Source of the DNA: Eulemur rufifrons
Taxonomy: Eukaryota; Chordata; Mammalia; Primates; Lemuridae
Length of the DNA stretch: 64,000 bases
Direction of reading: 5' to 3'
NCBI RefSeq assembly: GCF_041146395.1
Contig: NC_090990.1
Coordinates: 50,079,501 to 50,143,500 of the forward strand
Position numbers and translations under genes: made by a program. This document shows, piece after piece, positions 11,404 through 22,804 of the stretch; the first letter of the stretch is position 1, and the number at the start of each line of letters is the position of its first letter. The notes beneath the pieces were generated by a model. That model was not told the origin of the DNA, did not search any database, and was given only the letters and a program-made list of their open reading frames with translations.

Positions 11404-11530
11404 TTTTTCAATTTTAATTCATAGACTTTATTTTTATTGTTTATTGATATATAATATTTGTACATATTTATGGGGCATTTTTATTTTCAGTACATAGGTT
11501 CCACACTTGTCATGTTCAATTCCATCTAGT
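11404..11530 (-). repeat. L1 3' UTR fragment, antisense
   Basis: On the + strand: 'tattgatatataatatttgta', 'catatttatggggcattttt' and then 'tagtcagagcatgg'. This is the antisense of a primate-age L1 3' UTR, 5'-truncated and short. Confidence 0.5.
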
Positions 11531-11754
11531 CAGAGCATGGAGGACAAAAAGTGGGAGAATTTTATGGTGTAGTCCTAGAAGAGACACCCATCCCTTCCGC
11601 TTATATATTATTGTCTAGAACTCAGCTTTGTGGCCAAACCTAGTTGCAATAGAAGCTGGGATATTTTGTTTAGCTGTATCTGTTAAGAAAAGGAAACAGG
11701 TTTTCGTGGACAGTTAATAGTATCTTCAGTATAATCATTCTGCAGATTTTTTTT

Positions 11755-12560
11755 TTTTTTTTTACCTCTTTCCTGTTTCGGCTTCCTTGTTTCCTGATTT
11801 CCATATACTGATGTTTCTTGGTTTAATCCCTTGTATTGATAGATGGAGCACATCTTCCAATATCTTCCTAGGAAAGAGTCTGTTGAAAGTAGAACTTTTG
11901 AAATGTTTTACATCCGAGAATGTTTTTCTTCTGTTTTACACCTGATGGATAGTTTTTCTGGAAGTAGAATTCTAGGAAGTCATTTTCGCTCAGAAATTTG
12001 AAGGCATATTTGTCTTTTTGCTCCTGCTTAAGCTATTGAGAAGATTGATGTTATTATGAATTTTGATTCTTTAAATGTGAACTTTTCTGTTCTCATTTGA
12101 AGCTTTTTGCACTATTTCATTGTCCTTGGAATTTTGAAATTTCATGGTGATTTGCTTGGTGCAGGTCATTTCTAATTTGTTGTAGGGGAAAATTCAGTGG
12201 GTATTTTCTTATTCGATACTGTACTTGTTCTTTAGTTCTGGAAGTTTTTCTGGTGTTACCAAATTTATCAATTCTACAGTCAATTTCCCCCAACAATTTA
12301 ACATCTTGAATTAGCAAATCAGGATGCATCTTAAATTGATGGTGTCTTATAATAGCCAGGTGGAAGCCATGATGTTGTTTTATAAAAACCATTCTACTAG
12401 CTTTCTGATATGATTTTAAAAAGTACCAGCATCAAGAAGTCTCAGATTTATGAAATATTGTAAATTATTTCATTTGGTTTTCTTGGTTCTGTTTTTCTAG
12501 GACCTCTATTACTATATTTCATCTAATCTAATCTGCTTTTGATTGTCAAATACACCATTA
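11755..12560 (-). repeat. Old L1M 5' region, antisense, diverged
   Basis: T-rich sequence with the landmarks 'gatagtttttctggaagtag', 'aattctaggaagtcattttc' and 'ggtgatttgcttggtgcagg'. These follow the order of the antisense L1M 5' region seen at 4130-4740. A poly-T at 11748-11763 lies at the left edge. It is more diverged than the other copy. Confidence 0.4.
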
Positions 12561-13559
12561 TTTTATGAATCACTAAGAAAAAGTACTAGCAATTAAATTG
12601 GAAACAATGTTTTCTTATCACTTAGAAAATTAATTTTCCTTTTATTGAAATAACATGGTTAGACAAACATAAAATGTATCATGTCTTTCTCCTATGAATA
12701 CATAAAAAGAAACACTAAAAGAAATCAGATGAGTTATTATAAAAACTTTTTCACATTCAGAACTTTTAATTCACATTCAGAATCCATCTCTTTGGAAACC
12801 TGGGTCATTCTGTCTGTGTTTATTCACACAGTTGCACTTTATGTGCCAGCAGTAGTGCTGGTCCTGAAAAGATACTTAGCAATTATATTCATCAGAACTG
12901 CTTTGTGATTCCTGCTATGAGGATGTTGTTAAACATACTTGATTCTCCACTGCTTCTGTCGCCTCCTCACAAACATCCGACTTCTAGGTGTTAGAGGATG
13001 CCCCATTATTGCCTCTTGGATTTTCTTCCAACCAAACTAACATTCATTCTGCAAGTTTTCGTGAAAGTGCAGGTCATGACAACGATCTCATTACTGCTGT
13101 CTCTCTGATAGCAGTAGTAAAATACTATCAATTATAAGGTGTATCCTGATATCAGAGCTGTAATAATTTGGAAAATGTATGTGGTATTTAGATGCTGAAC
13201 CATCTAGACTAATCCTCTACAAATTTCTTATTTTTTTAAAAACAAATTTTCTTTTGCATCTTAATATTGTGGGATATGTAATTACTCTTCTACTGTGTGC
13301 CTTAATTGCAAGGTAAAGAAGAACTTGAATTTTCTCAAAGTGGAACAGAAATGGCAAGCATCCTTGTTGTTCCTTTACCTCTCAAAGCAGCACATCTACT
13401 AGAGGACTCACCTGGTCTGGGAACTGATCAAAACATAAAAAGTACCACATTCATGATTCAGGCACCCTTCACAGGTGCCTCAGTGAACCATGTCTAGAGC
13501 AGTGGGAAACATTTTTCCAGCTGTCCCTCTGCATAGACCCACAATCATATTATGCACAC
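12561..13559. other. No gene recognised
   Basis: AT-rich. The open frame at 13306-13497 (63 codons) begins in a plausible context but has no recognised relatives and no splice or poly-A support. Confidence 0.45.
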
Positions 13560-13875
13560 TGTTCTGTTACTAGATTTATTCATTCAAAATTGAGTCAAAA
13601 ATAGATTTCTAACATCCTTATGAAGGGCCACATCGTATTCTATTGAATAAATGCACTAAGCTCTATTTAATGCATTCTCTAATAACAAATATTCAAATTG
13701 CTTCCATTTTAATTATTGGAATTTACCAACGCTTTAATAAACATCCTAAAACAAATGTCTGTAATTCCTGAGTTAAGGGCTATATGCATTCTAAAGGCTT
13801 TTTGACACCAAATTTCCTTCCAGAAAAAGTATGCCAATTTATACTTTCACCAATTATCCATCAGAGTGATCAGTT
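13560..13875 (-). repeat. Old L1 (L1ME-like) fragment, antisense
   Basis: The + strand carries 'tttaataaacatcctaaaac', 'aggctttttgacaccaaatt', 'ccttccagaaaaagtatgcc' and 'aatttatactttcaccaatt'. This is the antisense order of an old L1 3' region. Confidence 0.5.
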
Positions 13876-14489
13876 CCTCACATCTTCTAATTCTGGGTTT
13901 TGCCGGTCTTTGGTCAATGTGAGGAGAGAAAAATGATCTCTTTGCTGTTTTCAACTTGTTTTCTTTGATTACTAGGGAGGCTGGAAAACTTTTTAATGCG
14001 ATATAGTGTCCTTTGAGAGAGAAAGAGGCTGCCCAAGCAGGGTGGGAGTGAACAGGGCAGTGGAGGGGCTCTGTGGTTGTTGTCAGTAGAAGGTGTCTGT
14101 CAGGGAATGAGTAGTTACTGCTTTGGAGTCCTGGAAGGTTTGGGGAACTCTGTATCCTTTTCATGTCTTCCCTAAGTAGCTGGATGCCTTCCAGGTACCA
14201 CAGTTATTGTTACTTTGACCATGGTGTCTGTGTGCATATAGTTGCAACTCCTAGACTGTGTGCTACTCACCTAGTCCCATAGATGAGGTGGCCTAGGGGC
14301 AATACATAGGTGAGGTGTAAGTGGGGCTTTGAGTCAGTGGAGATTAAAAGGAGGGGCGGGTCCCCCAAACAGGTGGAAGAGCACCAGTGTTTGAAGGCAG
14401 ACAATATAAGGCGTAGTAAGGGAACAGTAACTCTAGACAGTAGTCCACATAGGAGAGGAGTGCACGTGTTTGCAAGGTGGGCTGAGGTC

Positions 14490-14965
14490 ACACTGTGAAC
14501 TCTGAGTGTGCCTTGAATGTGAGTTTAAGGAGTCTGTTGTTTATCTCAATGGCAGTGGGGGACTTCTGAAATTTCTGGAGTCGGGTATGGTGAGACATGA
14601 CAAAAGTCATGTTCTAGGAAAGGTAACAGCATTGGGCAGCATTGGAAATGAATTCAGGAAATCCAAAAGGTTTCTACATGCATCCTGTAGTTGATAAAGG
14701 CTAGAACATTTCCAGGTGTGGCTAATTTGTGTTTAGAGGGACACAGAATCAGTTGAATGTTCCTAGTACAGGATTGTTGTTATTCTGTATTTGCCAGAAT
14801 TAGACAATTTAGGAGGTAGCTCATTTTTTCGACAGACAGGTCAGGCCTTTGGAATATGTATAGGTTGTAATAGAAGGTGGAACTGTTTTTGAATATGCCA
14901 TGTTGTATGTGGGTAGACATTTGGCATTTAAAAATGCAAAATGAATTCAGAAGGTGCATCAAAGA
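14490..14965 (-). repeat. L2 LINE body, antisense (diverged)
   Basis: The phrase order 'ttatctcaatggcagtgggg ... atttctggagtcgggtatgg ... ggaaaggtaacagcattggg' resembles the antisense body of L2. Support is weak. Confidence 0.3.
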
Positions 14966-15860
14966 CACCCTTACAGTCTTGCCATGAGATCATCAACTTT
15001 GCCACATGGCAACAAATGTGTAATTTTGAATGGAAAATACATCCATTAAGCCATTCAGACTAGCAAAGTTATATGTGTTATATTCTATATTTCATTTGTA
15101 TATGGACATATCTTTCATACTTGAAATATTAGAGAAAATGAGGCGATCTAAACACTGCCTTAATTTGTGAAATTATTAATATCTTGAGCATATGGTATAG
15201 GATATGTAGAAAGTCTTTAACATTATTAGCGTGGAATCTGATGGTTTATGATTATTTTTTTATTTTCACTGAAATTTAAACTGTACTTTCTGAGATAGCA
15301 TTTATTATACTTTTAGATATAATCTGTCTTGGCTAGGAAGTCAGTCACTGAATAAGTAATTTCATCTCTGGTATTACTGCCTGACAAACAGTGATTTTCA
15401 GAGATGGTCATAAAAACATTATTAATGATCATTTTTAGAGGTAGAATGGCAAATATCTTCTGATAAATCATGCCTTGTGCTTAGCTCATTTACTAATAGT
15501 TTCTGCTGTGGATCTTTTTAGTGCTCATAAAATACAGCTAAATTTTTAGTTCAAGAATTCAATTTTTATTCTTCCAGTAACTGCAGCCAAGGGCTGTACT
15601 TTCTTTCAGACTAGATAAGTCATAGTGACATTCCTAGGGCCAAAGAAGGATGCCTGCTGAAAGCCGGTGGGTGGTGAGAAGGAGATGCAGTGTACGCTTC
15701 CCTTTCAAATGCAGTTACGGGGCTTCTCCAAGGTGGAGTGTTTATAAATTACTGAGTGTTCCAGAACTCCCCAGTCCACACTTTCTGTTCTAGCAAAGGC
15801 AATTTTTGTTATTTATTTCAACCTCAGTACCTTTATACAGATTTTGTTTCTTCCCTCTGG
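14966..15860. other. No gene recognised
   Basis: AT-rich DNA without a repeat or exon that I can support. Confidence 0.45.
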
Positions 15861-15864
15861 GGGG

Positions 15865-16088
15865 CGGTAACTAATATTTATCGGGTACCCACCATGTGCC
15901 AAGCACCTTACCAGATACTTACTTTCAAATGCTATCTCACTTAATTCTTACTATAACCTTTTGATGAAAGCATTATTGTACTTATTTTGAAGGTGAAAAC
16001 TTGAAGGCTCAGCCAAGTAAAGTGCTTAAGTTCACTTAAGTGCTAGAGAGGATTTTTATTCACCAATCCAAAGTCTATACTTTTTCTG
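15865..16088 (-). repeat. MIR SINE, antisense
   Basis: Near full-length MIR in reverse: 'tatttatcgggtacccacca', 'tgtgccaagcaccttaccag', 'tatctcacttaattcttac' and 'ggctcagccaagtaaagtgc' fall in the expected order. Confidence 0.8.
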
Positions 16089-16119
16089 TTCCTGCTTATG
16101 ACTCAGTATGTTAAAACTT

Positions 16120-16345
16120 AAAAATACTTAATGAGAGTTTTATTATGTTCCAGGTACATATATAACTTATCTCATTTAATCCACATCAAAAAACATGAGG
16201 TAGGTATATTTATTTTCATTTTCAAGGTAGGGAAACTGAGAGTTTCAGAGAGTCTGAGTAAATTGTTCAACATTACAGAGAGGTAGGATTCAAACCCAGG
16301 GCCATCTGTCCAAAGCCTATGTTCTTACCTACTACATTTACGTGT
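16120..16345 (-). repeat. MIR SINE, antisense, second copy
   Basis: 'ttatctcatttaatccacat', 'tgaggtaggtatatttattt', 'ggaaactgagagtttcagag' and 'aggattcaaacccagggcc' match MIR in reverse. It starts only about 30 bases after the first MIR and lies in the same orientation. Confidence 0.85.
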
Positions 16346-16498
16346 AAGACATTTTCTTAAAGGGTTATATTTTAAAATTGCTATTATTTTTAAATAATTA
16401 TTTTCTATTTCTTTTACTACTTAAGTGCATAAATGGTACCACCTTTTCATGTAAATGTAGTAAGTGTTAATGTGGGAGGCCTTTATTTGTCTACATTA

Positions 16499-16709
16499 CA
16501 GTTTCTCAACCCTATGTTATTGACATTTTAGGCCAGATGACTTCTTGTGGTTGGGGAGAGGAGCTGTCTTGTGCATTGTAGGATGTTTAGCAGCATCTCT
16601 GTCCTCTGCCAACAGCACTCTTCCCAGTTGTGACACCCAAAAATGCTTCCCAACATTGCCGGATATCCTTTGTCGGGGAGGAAATCACCTGAGGTTGAGA
16701 ACCACACTG
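16499..16709 (-). mobile_element. MER5A-like hAT-Charlie transposon
   Basis: The ends are inverted: it starts cagtttctcaacc and ends gaggttgagaaccacactg. The interior (gtgcattgtaggatgtttag, tgtgacacccaaaaatgctt) matches recalled MER5A in reverse. It is non-autonomous, with no transposase. It is flanked exactly by a 10-base direct repeat, gtctacatta, at 16489-16498 and 16710-16719, which contains the 8-base target duplication expected for hAT elements. Confidence 0.85.
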
Positions 16710-16710
16710 G

Positions 16711-16860
16711 TCTACATTATGTCATCTTATTCTCATAGCACCCCATGGAGCTCATATCATTATGATCTCAATTTTACACGATGAGAATAACTTGCTCAGA
16801 GTCACATGCTGTGAAGTAGTGTCTCTAGGACTCACATTCAAGGCTTATATATGACTTTAT
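16711..16860 (-). repeat. MIR SINE fragment, antisense
   Basis: 'gtcatcttattctcatagc', 'atctcaattttacacgatga' and 'cttgctcagagtcacatgct' match MIR in reverse. It directly follows the MER5A right end. It is the third MIR in the same orientation within 1 kb. Confidence 0.6.
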
Positions 16861-16914
16861 ACTAATTTTTGTTGTATTTCATGAGCTATGGCTTGTCTTC
16901 AAACTTAATTTGAA

Positions 16915-17030
16915 AGTTCTGGAAGGTTTGGCTGTGTCAGATTCTCCTTCTGCTTTTGCCCCAAGGACACCTACAACAGTACTTAATACCCAGCAGTGCT
17001 TTGACAGATGTTCATTAAACAAATGACCCA
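16915..17030 (+). repeat. L2 3' end
   Basis: 'acaacagtacttaataccca' followed by 'cagatgttcattaaacaaat' matches the 3' tail of L2 in sense orientation. Confidence 0.55.
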
Positions 17031-17069
17031 TTTTAGGTAGGTCATATTTAAGTAAGAATCTTTTATATA

Positions 17070-17315
17070 AAAATGTAGCTTAGTGCAGTAATTAAGAATC
17101 AGACATATCACAGGTTTATATTTCATCTTTGTCATTTATTTGTTATAGGATCCTGGGAAAATTTTATACCTCTTTTAGCTTTGGTTTCCTCACCTATTTG
17201 GGACTAATAATCCCTCCTGTGGCTATTATGAGGAAGAAATGAATTAATATCTAAGAGTCATCTAGCACAGTACATGACACAAGGTTAAAAAATTAAGTAA
17301 ATGATAGCTATGAGT
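17070..17315 (+). repeat. MIR SINE
   Basis: The complete order is present: 'tagtgcagtaattaagaat', 'ggatcctgggaaaattttat', 'ctttggtttcctcacctatt' and 'tctagcacagtacatgacac'. Confidence 0.8.
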
Positions 17316-19985
17316 AACACAAATAATATTAATATTAATGATAATTAAATGGTTTGGATTTTCCCTTTATATTATGGGATACTTTACATATACTTTCATT
17401 TCAATCAAGTTAGAAAAAAATGTTTTCTTTTTTCCTGCCTGGCACAACATGAAAGCTGCTGTTTCATTAACATTAAATAAAAATTACATAAAATAAAAAA
17501 CATACAGATGCTAAGTGAGGAAGTGGGGGTGGGGAGGGGGGGAAGTAAAGCCAAACAAACAAACAAAAAACTATTACAGGGACAAAATTAACATACTGAA
17601 TTGCTTAGATTTCAGTGAAGAGTTAAGTTTAGTTCATTTCATTTCACTGAAGAATTATTAACCCTCTTGGTGGCTCAAGGGAGAGGGCTTCTTTTGGCTT
17701 TAAGAACAGCTGAATTGACTCATCCCTCAGCCTACTGCTGGTTTGGCATCTCTCACTTCCTTCCCCAAGGTATGACCTTTTGCCTCATGTCCTCTGACTC
17801 ATTTTTGGGTCCTGTTTTCGGCTTTCAGCTTCTGCTCTGAGGTTTCCTTTTCTAAGTTTCAGGGTCTTCTTGTAGGTTAGTTACTGATTTGATTTAGTTT
17901 CTCTACTGGACTCCTTCCTTAGGGGATGATGCTCCAAGCTCTGCCATGCCTGAGTTGCATTGATTGCTCAGAGGTAGCATTTCTCACCTTCCTCTCCTCC
18001 CGCAGGTCCTGGGCCAACTCGGACAAATCCCTTCTAAGTGTCATTAGCCATACTCATGTAGATTTTACATAGGTTGGTGGCATTGAATTCTCCAGACAGT
18101 AAAATGCCATGGTGCAAATTCATTGTTTTTAGACTCTGGAGGGACTTTTGTGTTTTAAATGCCTCTCAATTTTTTTTCATCTTCTTTTGGCACACTTTAG
18201 AATGTTATTAGTTGTAGAAAACATTGAGAGACAAAGATAAAGCTATTTTTGATTCCAGGACCTGCTTGGCTATCCTAAGGACTGAGGGGATAAATGTCTC
18301 AGCCTCCTATGCAACATTATGTATAGGGGCATACTGGCTGGAAAGCTCAATTCTAAAGCACCCCATGAAAATACAAATAAATAGCACTGGGCAGGGGTTG
18401 GGGGAGAGTATAAAACCTTAAACAATTATTCTTTAGCTTCTTTATTTCTATTTGTCTATTAAGTGCTTTCTGAAAGTCCAAACCACCCCTATATAATTTG
18501 CCTCAGGAATAGAAAGTCTCAAGAATGAGGATAAGGACATTGAAGTTTCTCTAGGGGGCTGGAGAGGGAATAACTAAATCCATTATAAGACATAGTGGGA
18601 AATACTAGAGTTGGAAAGTGATTGGAAACAGGGCAGAATTAGGAAGCTATCGAAGGAATTCAGAAATGAGGTATTGAGGGTTTGGAGTATTGGCAACTAA
18701 ACTGAAAAGGAGTCACTCATTTTATATTCATACAGAAAAGACTTAAGTGTGTAAAATGGGCCAGCCTTTGGATATACATTTAACACCTTGGCAAATGAAG
18801 TTATATTTACATATTTAACTAATTATGGCAGGCCACCATAATTACCATTTAGATGTAAGAGGTGTAGAGAGAAAGAAGTCAATAATAATATTCAAGTAAA
18901 TATTTTAATTAATTGGGGGGATTGTGTTGCCATTCACTGTAAGAAAGAGCAAAAATGGGTAAGGAGGTGCCATGTTGAGCTTGGAACATCCTGAGTTTGA
19001 GATATTTGTGCGATATAACATAACAGCTATCTATAAAGTACTTGGAAAGTGGTTCTGGAACTCTTAAGAGCCAGATCAGAGAAACCTGATTTTAGAAGTG
19101 AACAATGTAGAGATCTATATGTTTTTGTTGTGGGTCCATGGAAATGGTATGCAAAACTGTATGAAAAATGTTGTCTACCAGTATAATTTTTCTGAGGAGA
19201 GTGTCCTCTGTAGTTTCAAAGAATCACTGCTATAGACAATAAATTAAGGGCTGAAGGACAAAATGGCAGGAATTACAATTTTCAAAGTAAAAGAGGCAAA
19301 TAAATCAAAGATAACTTTGAAGTATTTTTTTCTTTGGCAATAAAGTAAGAGTAAGAAAGGGAGTCGGTTTGGAAAGATATGTGAGTAGAGATAATGAATT
19401 CACGTTGGGATAAAACTTTGGAAAATAATGTGTCCTGTAGGCAGTAGGCATTGCAGTGATGGAAAATATTTGAGAGACCTGGAATATAGATTTGTTAGTC
19501 TTCAGTATTATGATGATAATAGAAGCCCTGAGTGTATGTGAGCTTTAAGCAAAGGGTTAGAATAAAGAGAAAACAACAAAGAAGGCCAAGTTTTGAGCTC
19601 TGGGCATTACCCAGAGTAGCGAGCCAGGTGAACAGAAGGGCTGGGGCACTCCGGGCACTTGACAGAAAATTCAGTCGTGAATTGACTAAAGCACGTCCGT
19701 TGCTTGCCAAAGCCTTGCTTGAGGCAGCTGCTGGTTGATGGAAACGGCTCAAGATATGTCTCAGCACTCTTTTCCTCTGCTTTGCTGGTTTGTTGGTCTT
19801 CAAATCTTTTTTCTCCCTCATCCCTATAACTAAATTTAAAGCATACTATCATGTTATATGTATGCATGTATATGCTGTAAAGAATACATGAAAAGAGAAA
19901 TTTGTAAAGATGAAATAAATTGATAAAAAGATGAATTGTAGTGTATATTCATATAATCAATGGATTATTTGGTGCACCTTTCGTA
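17316..19985. other. No gene recognised in 2.7 kb
   Basis: Includes a G-rich run (17525-17542) followed by a short CAAA repeat (17554-17568). A locally CpG-containing stretch lies at 19600-19740, with open frames on both strands, none supported. Parts of 18540-19480 may be old antisense L2, but I cannot show it. Confidence 0.4.
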
Positions 19986-19986
19986 A

Positions 19987-20062
19987 TTTTTTTTTTTTTT
20001 TGAGACAGAGTCTTGCTTTGTCACCCTGGCTAGGGTTCAGTGACATAATCATAGCTCACTGC
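19987..20062 (-). repeat. Alu 3' fragment, antisense
   Basis: A poly-T of 15 is followed by 'tgagacagagtcttgctttg', 'tcaccctggctagggttcag' and 'catagctcactgcaa': the reverse complement of the last 60 bases of an Alu or free Alu monomer, 5'-truncated. It abuts the next L1. Confidence 0.85.
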
Positions 20063-20069
20063 AATTTTT

Positions 20070-20495
20070 TTTAAAAACTTTATTCAAATATTGCTTAAGT
20101 ACAATAAATTACACTCATTTAGAGTCTACAGTTTGGTGATTTTGACAAATGTATTCAACTGCTGCTTTGCAGTTCATTCCTCCCTGCACCCCAGCCCTTG
20201 GCAACCACTGATCTGCTTTCTTTCACTATGGATGAGTTTGTGGCTTTTAGAATTTTATATAACCAGAATCACACAATATCTGCTCTTTTGTCTCTTTTTG
20301 TCACTCAACTTAATGCCTTTTTTTTATTGCTGTATCAGATATAGCACAATTTATCTATTTATCTGTTGATTGTCATTTAGGTTGTTCCCAGGTGTGGGCT
20401 AGTACAAAAACACCAGCTACAAAGATTTTTGTGTGGATATATGTTTTTATTTTCTTGGGTAAAATCTCATTATGGGATAGATTGGTTGTTCTAGG
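20070..20495 (-). repeat. Old L1M 3' end, antisense, left part
   Basis: 'ggtgattttgacaaatgtat', 'tttatataaccagaatcaca' and 'catttaggttgttcccaggt' are the antisense of an L1M 3' UTR and ORF2 end. The element resumes at about 21047, so it is interrupted by the LTR. Confidence 0.75.
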
Positions 20496-20496
20496 T

Positions 20497-21045
20497 AGTC
20501 AGAAAGTGCATGGTGTGAACAAAGTTTCTCTGAAAAGGAATATGGGGGAAAGAGACTTTATTTTAGTGATCAGTTTGCAAACCAGAGAAATGCAATCTTT
20601 GGGGTAAAATGAAGGAATGTTTCAGAGAACAAAGAGTAGGTTTCAGTTTCATAGCCAAAGTTCCTGCGCAAGTTCCTAATAAGGTCTGTTTATGCAAATG
20701 AAGGTTTGAAACTCAGTTCTAATCAGTTGAGTCCTAACTGGGGAATATATCTTAACCCTGATTGGTTGATATGGCTGAACCCCGATTGGCCAGGGCAAAA
20801 TCAGATGTTTCTTTCAAATGGCTTTGGGGTGGAGCCATTTCCACCACAGTTTATCTTGGCACCAACAGCAGGAACTGGTTTGGCTTGATTGTAGAAAGGA
20901 CGGTCCTGTGATACTTTTACAACATCTTTCTGATAACATAGAGTATGTGATGACTCCTTCAGCCAGCTATAGTCACTTGGTTCTGTTTTAACTTTGAGCA
21001 CCTCATGTAGCCATGGGGAGTCCATTTTGACTCTAAGCTGGCATA
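20497..21045 (-). mobile_element. Solo-LTR-like element (ERV class I type?), antisense
   Basis: Read on the minus strand it has an LTR-like layout: two CCAAT boxes (aaccaatcag near 20760-20770 and ggccaatcgg near 20783), an octamer-like atttgcata near 20693, then an AATAAA (near 20555) followed by gtctctttcccc and a short tail. No gag, pol or env sequence is seen, so a solo LTR is the simplest reading. The L1 on both sides appears to be one element, which supports an insertion. The subfamily is not assigned and exact ends are uncertain. Confidence 0.5.
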
Positions 21046-21046
21046 T

Positions 21047-21120
21047 TTTCACAATGGCTATACCAAAATTACTGCATTTCCCCGAATAAATACATTCATT
21101 CATTCTTTGTTCAACACACA
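21047..21120 (-). repeat. Old L1M, antisense, right part
   Basis: 'cacaatggctataccaaaat' corresponds to the L1 segment that normally follows the one ending near 20495. It is therefore the continuation of the same L1 beyond the LTR. Confidence 0.45.
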
Positions 21121-21339
21121 TTTTTGAAGAAGCACGCTTTGTGTTTTGAGAGCCAAAATTAAATATTGCATCTCTGCTTGTGTAGAAATTTAAGAAGTAT
21201 CAATTAAGAAGCCACTTACATGACTAAGTTGGTGTTTCATGTCATGGGAAAACACAATTATTTATCAAGTGACTGGTAAACTTGGAGAAGAAATTGAACA
21301 CTATTGGCTCTGTAAATAAAAAAAAGTACAAGCAAAATT

Positions 21340-21520
21340 AAAAATCAAAGCAATATTAAATGCAGTATGGTCTCCTGGATTGGATGCTGGAACAGGAAGT
21401 GGACAGTAGTGGGGAAATAGGTGAAGTGTCTGTGGGAAATTTGTACTATATTTGCAACTTTTCTGTAAGTCTAAAATGATTCGACAATAAAAAAGTTAAT
21501 TTTTTAAAAAAAGTTCATTG
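21340..21520 (+). repeat. Old L1M 3' end, sense
   Basis: 'tggtctcctggattggatgc', 'atttgcaacttttctgtaag' and 'ttcgacaataaaaaagttaa' match the recalled 3' terminus of L1M. The middle of the usual 3' UTR is deleted. A similar 3' end recurs at 37170-37440. Confidence 0.7.
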
Positions 21521-21589
21521 AGACACCAAATGTCTAATTAAGAGTTTTTGCTCAATAAAATTTGTACTAAAGATAAAAAATTAAACTAA

Positions 21590-22800
21590 AAGATAAACAT
21601 TTGATATGTATATGACAAAGATACATCCTTACTAAATAAAATGCCCTTGTAAGTCAATAATAAAAATACTAATCTCCTGAAAGAAAAATGGGCCAAGGAC
21701 ATAAAGGCAATCAGTAAAATAATTTGTACATACTGCTTTTGAAGGAAGGAAACATACTCACCTGCCTCATGTTTCTCTATAGGAGGACTTCAGCTAAAGT
21801 AACATGTTGGCCAATTTCACCATTTCTCATTCTGTCCTAAGTGGGGAGGACTTACTTATCTGATTTTAATAATTTGGGAGAAAAAAAATCACACATGCGT
21901 GGCTCAGCTCTTTCTCTGTTTTCCCTCTTCCTTTGGATTCGCCTGTGCTGCTTGTGTTTCAACTGTAGAAGAATCTTGGAAGGGCCAATTGTTATCAAAA
22001 ATCAAATATTCTTTTCTGACCACCCTAAACATTAGGAAAGTTACTTTTTGAACAGCGTGATTCTTGTTTCTATATTTTAGTGTTTATTAATGCAGTCTGT
22101 GTGTGAGAGAGAGAGAGAGAGAAAGAGAGATGTGGCTTGAGGGTAGGGTAGAGAGTATGACTATCCCAAATATTGACAGCTAATAAACAGTTGAAGATAT
22201 AATAATTCTACATACTAATCAAACAAATGCAATCTAAAGCAAGAAAGTACCATTTTTCTGCTATGAAACTAATAATTTATAAAAGATTTGAGAAGGAAAA
22301 ATAGCCAATATTGAAGAATTTGTACTGAAAGGAACTTTTAAACTGTGAGTAGAAATATAAATTGGCTATAATTTTCTCAAAAGGCAAATCATCAATTTGT
22401 ATCCATAGCAATAAAATGGTTCATACTTTATTTTGATTTTAAGATAAAATCTAAGGTAGTAAACTTTCTCCCAAAGATTCATAAATAAATATGTTAATCA
22501 CAGCACTATTAATAATGGATAAAAATGGAAAACAGCTTTATTGTCTAGTATGAGAATACTGTCCTACTTATGATTAAAGCCATGAAAAACATTTTTGAAG
22601 AGTATTGAATTGGGAAAATGAATGATATAGTGTAAATTAGATAAAAGAAAGATACAATGCTGGGTGTGATTTAATCCCAGTTTTGTAAGCAGCCTCTCTG
22701 TCTGAAATAAGTTTTATAAAATGCATTTTTATGAAATTTTAATTTTGAAAAAAATTTTATAACAAAAAATCAAACATATTCATAAATATGTTTGTAAAAC
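21590..22800 (+). repeat. Old L1 ORF2 3' region, sense, broken
   Basis: 'gaaaaatgggccaaggacat' near 21690 and 'cactattaataatggataaaa' near 22503 fit the C-terminal part of L1 ORF2 in sense orientation. The stretch 21750-22180 does not fit and may be an unrelated insertion or heavily diverged; it includes a GA repeat. No frame is open. Confidence 0.45.
22104..22130. repeat. (GA)n microsatellite
   Basis: Imperfect GA array with one GAAA interruption. Confidence 0.9.
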
Positions 22801-22804
22801 AAAA

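Noticed and set aside
13306..13497. 63-codon frame
   Set aside because: Short, with no recognisable relatives, splice sites or poly-A signal.
19495..19821. Overlapping frames on both strands (108 and 68 codons)
   Set aside because: No splice, homology or conservation evidence; opposite-strand frames in the same place usually mean a chance lack of stops.
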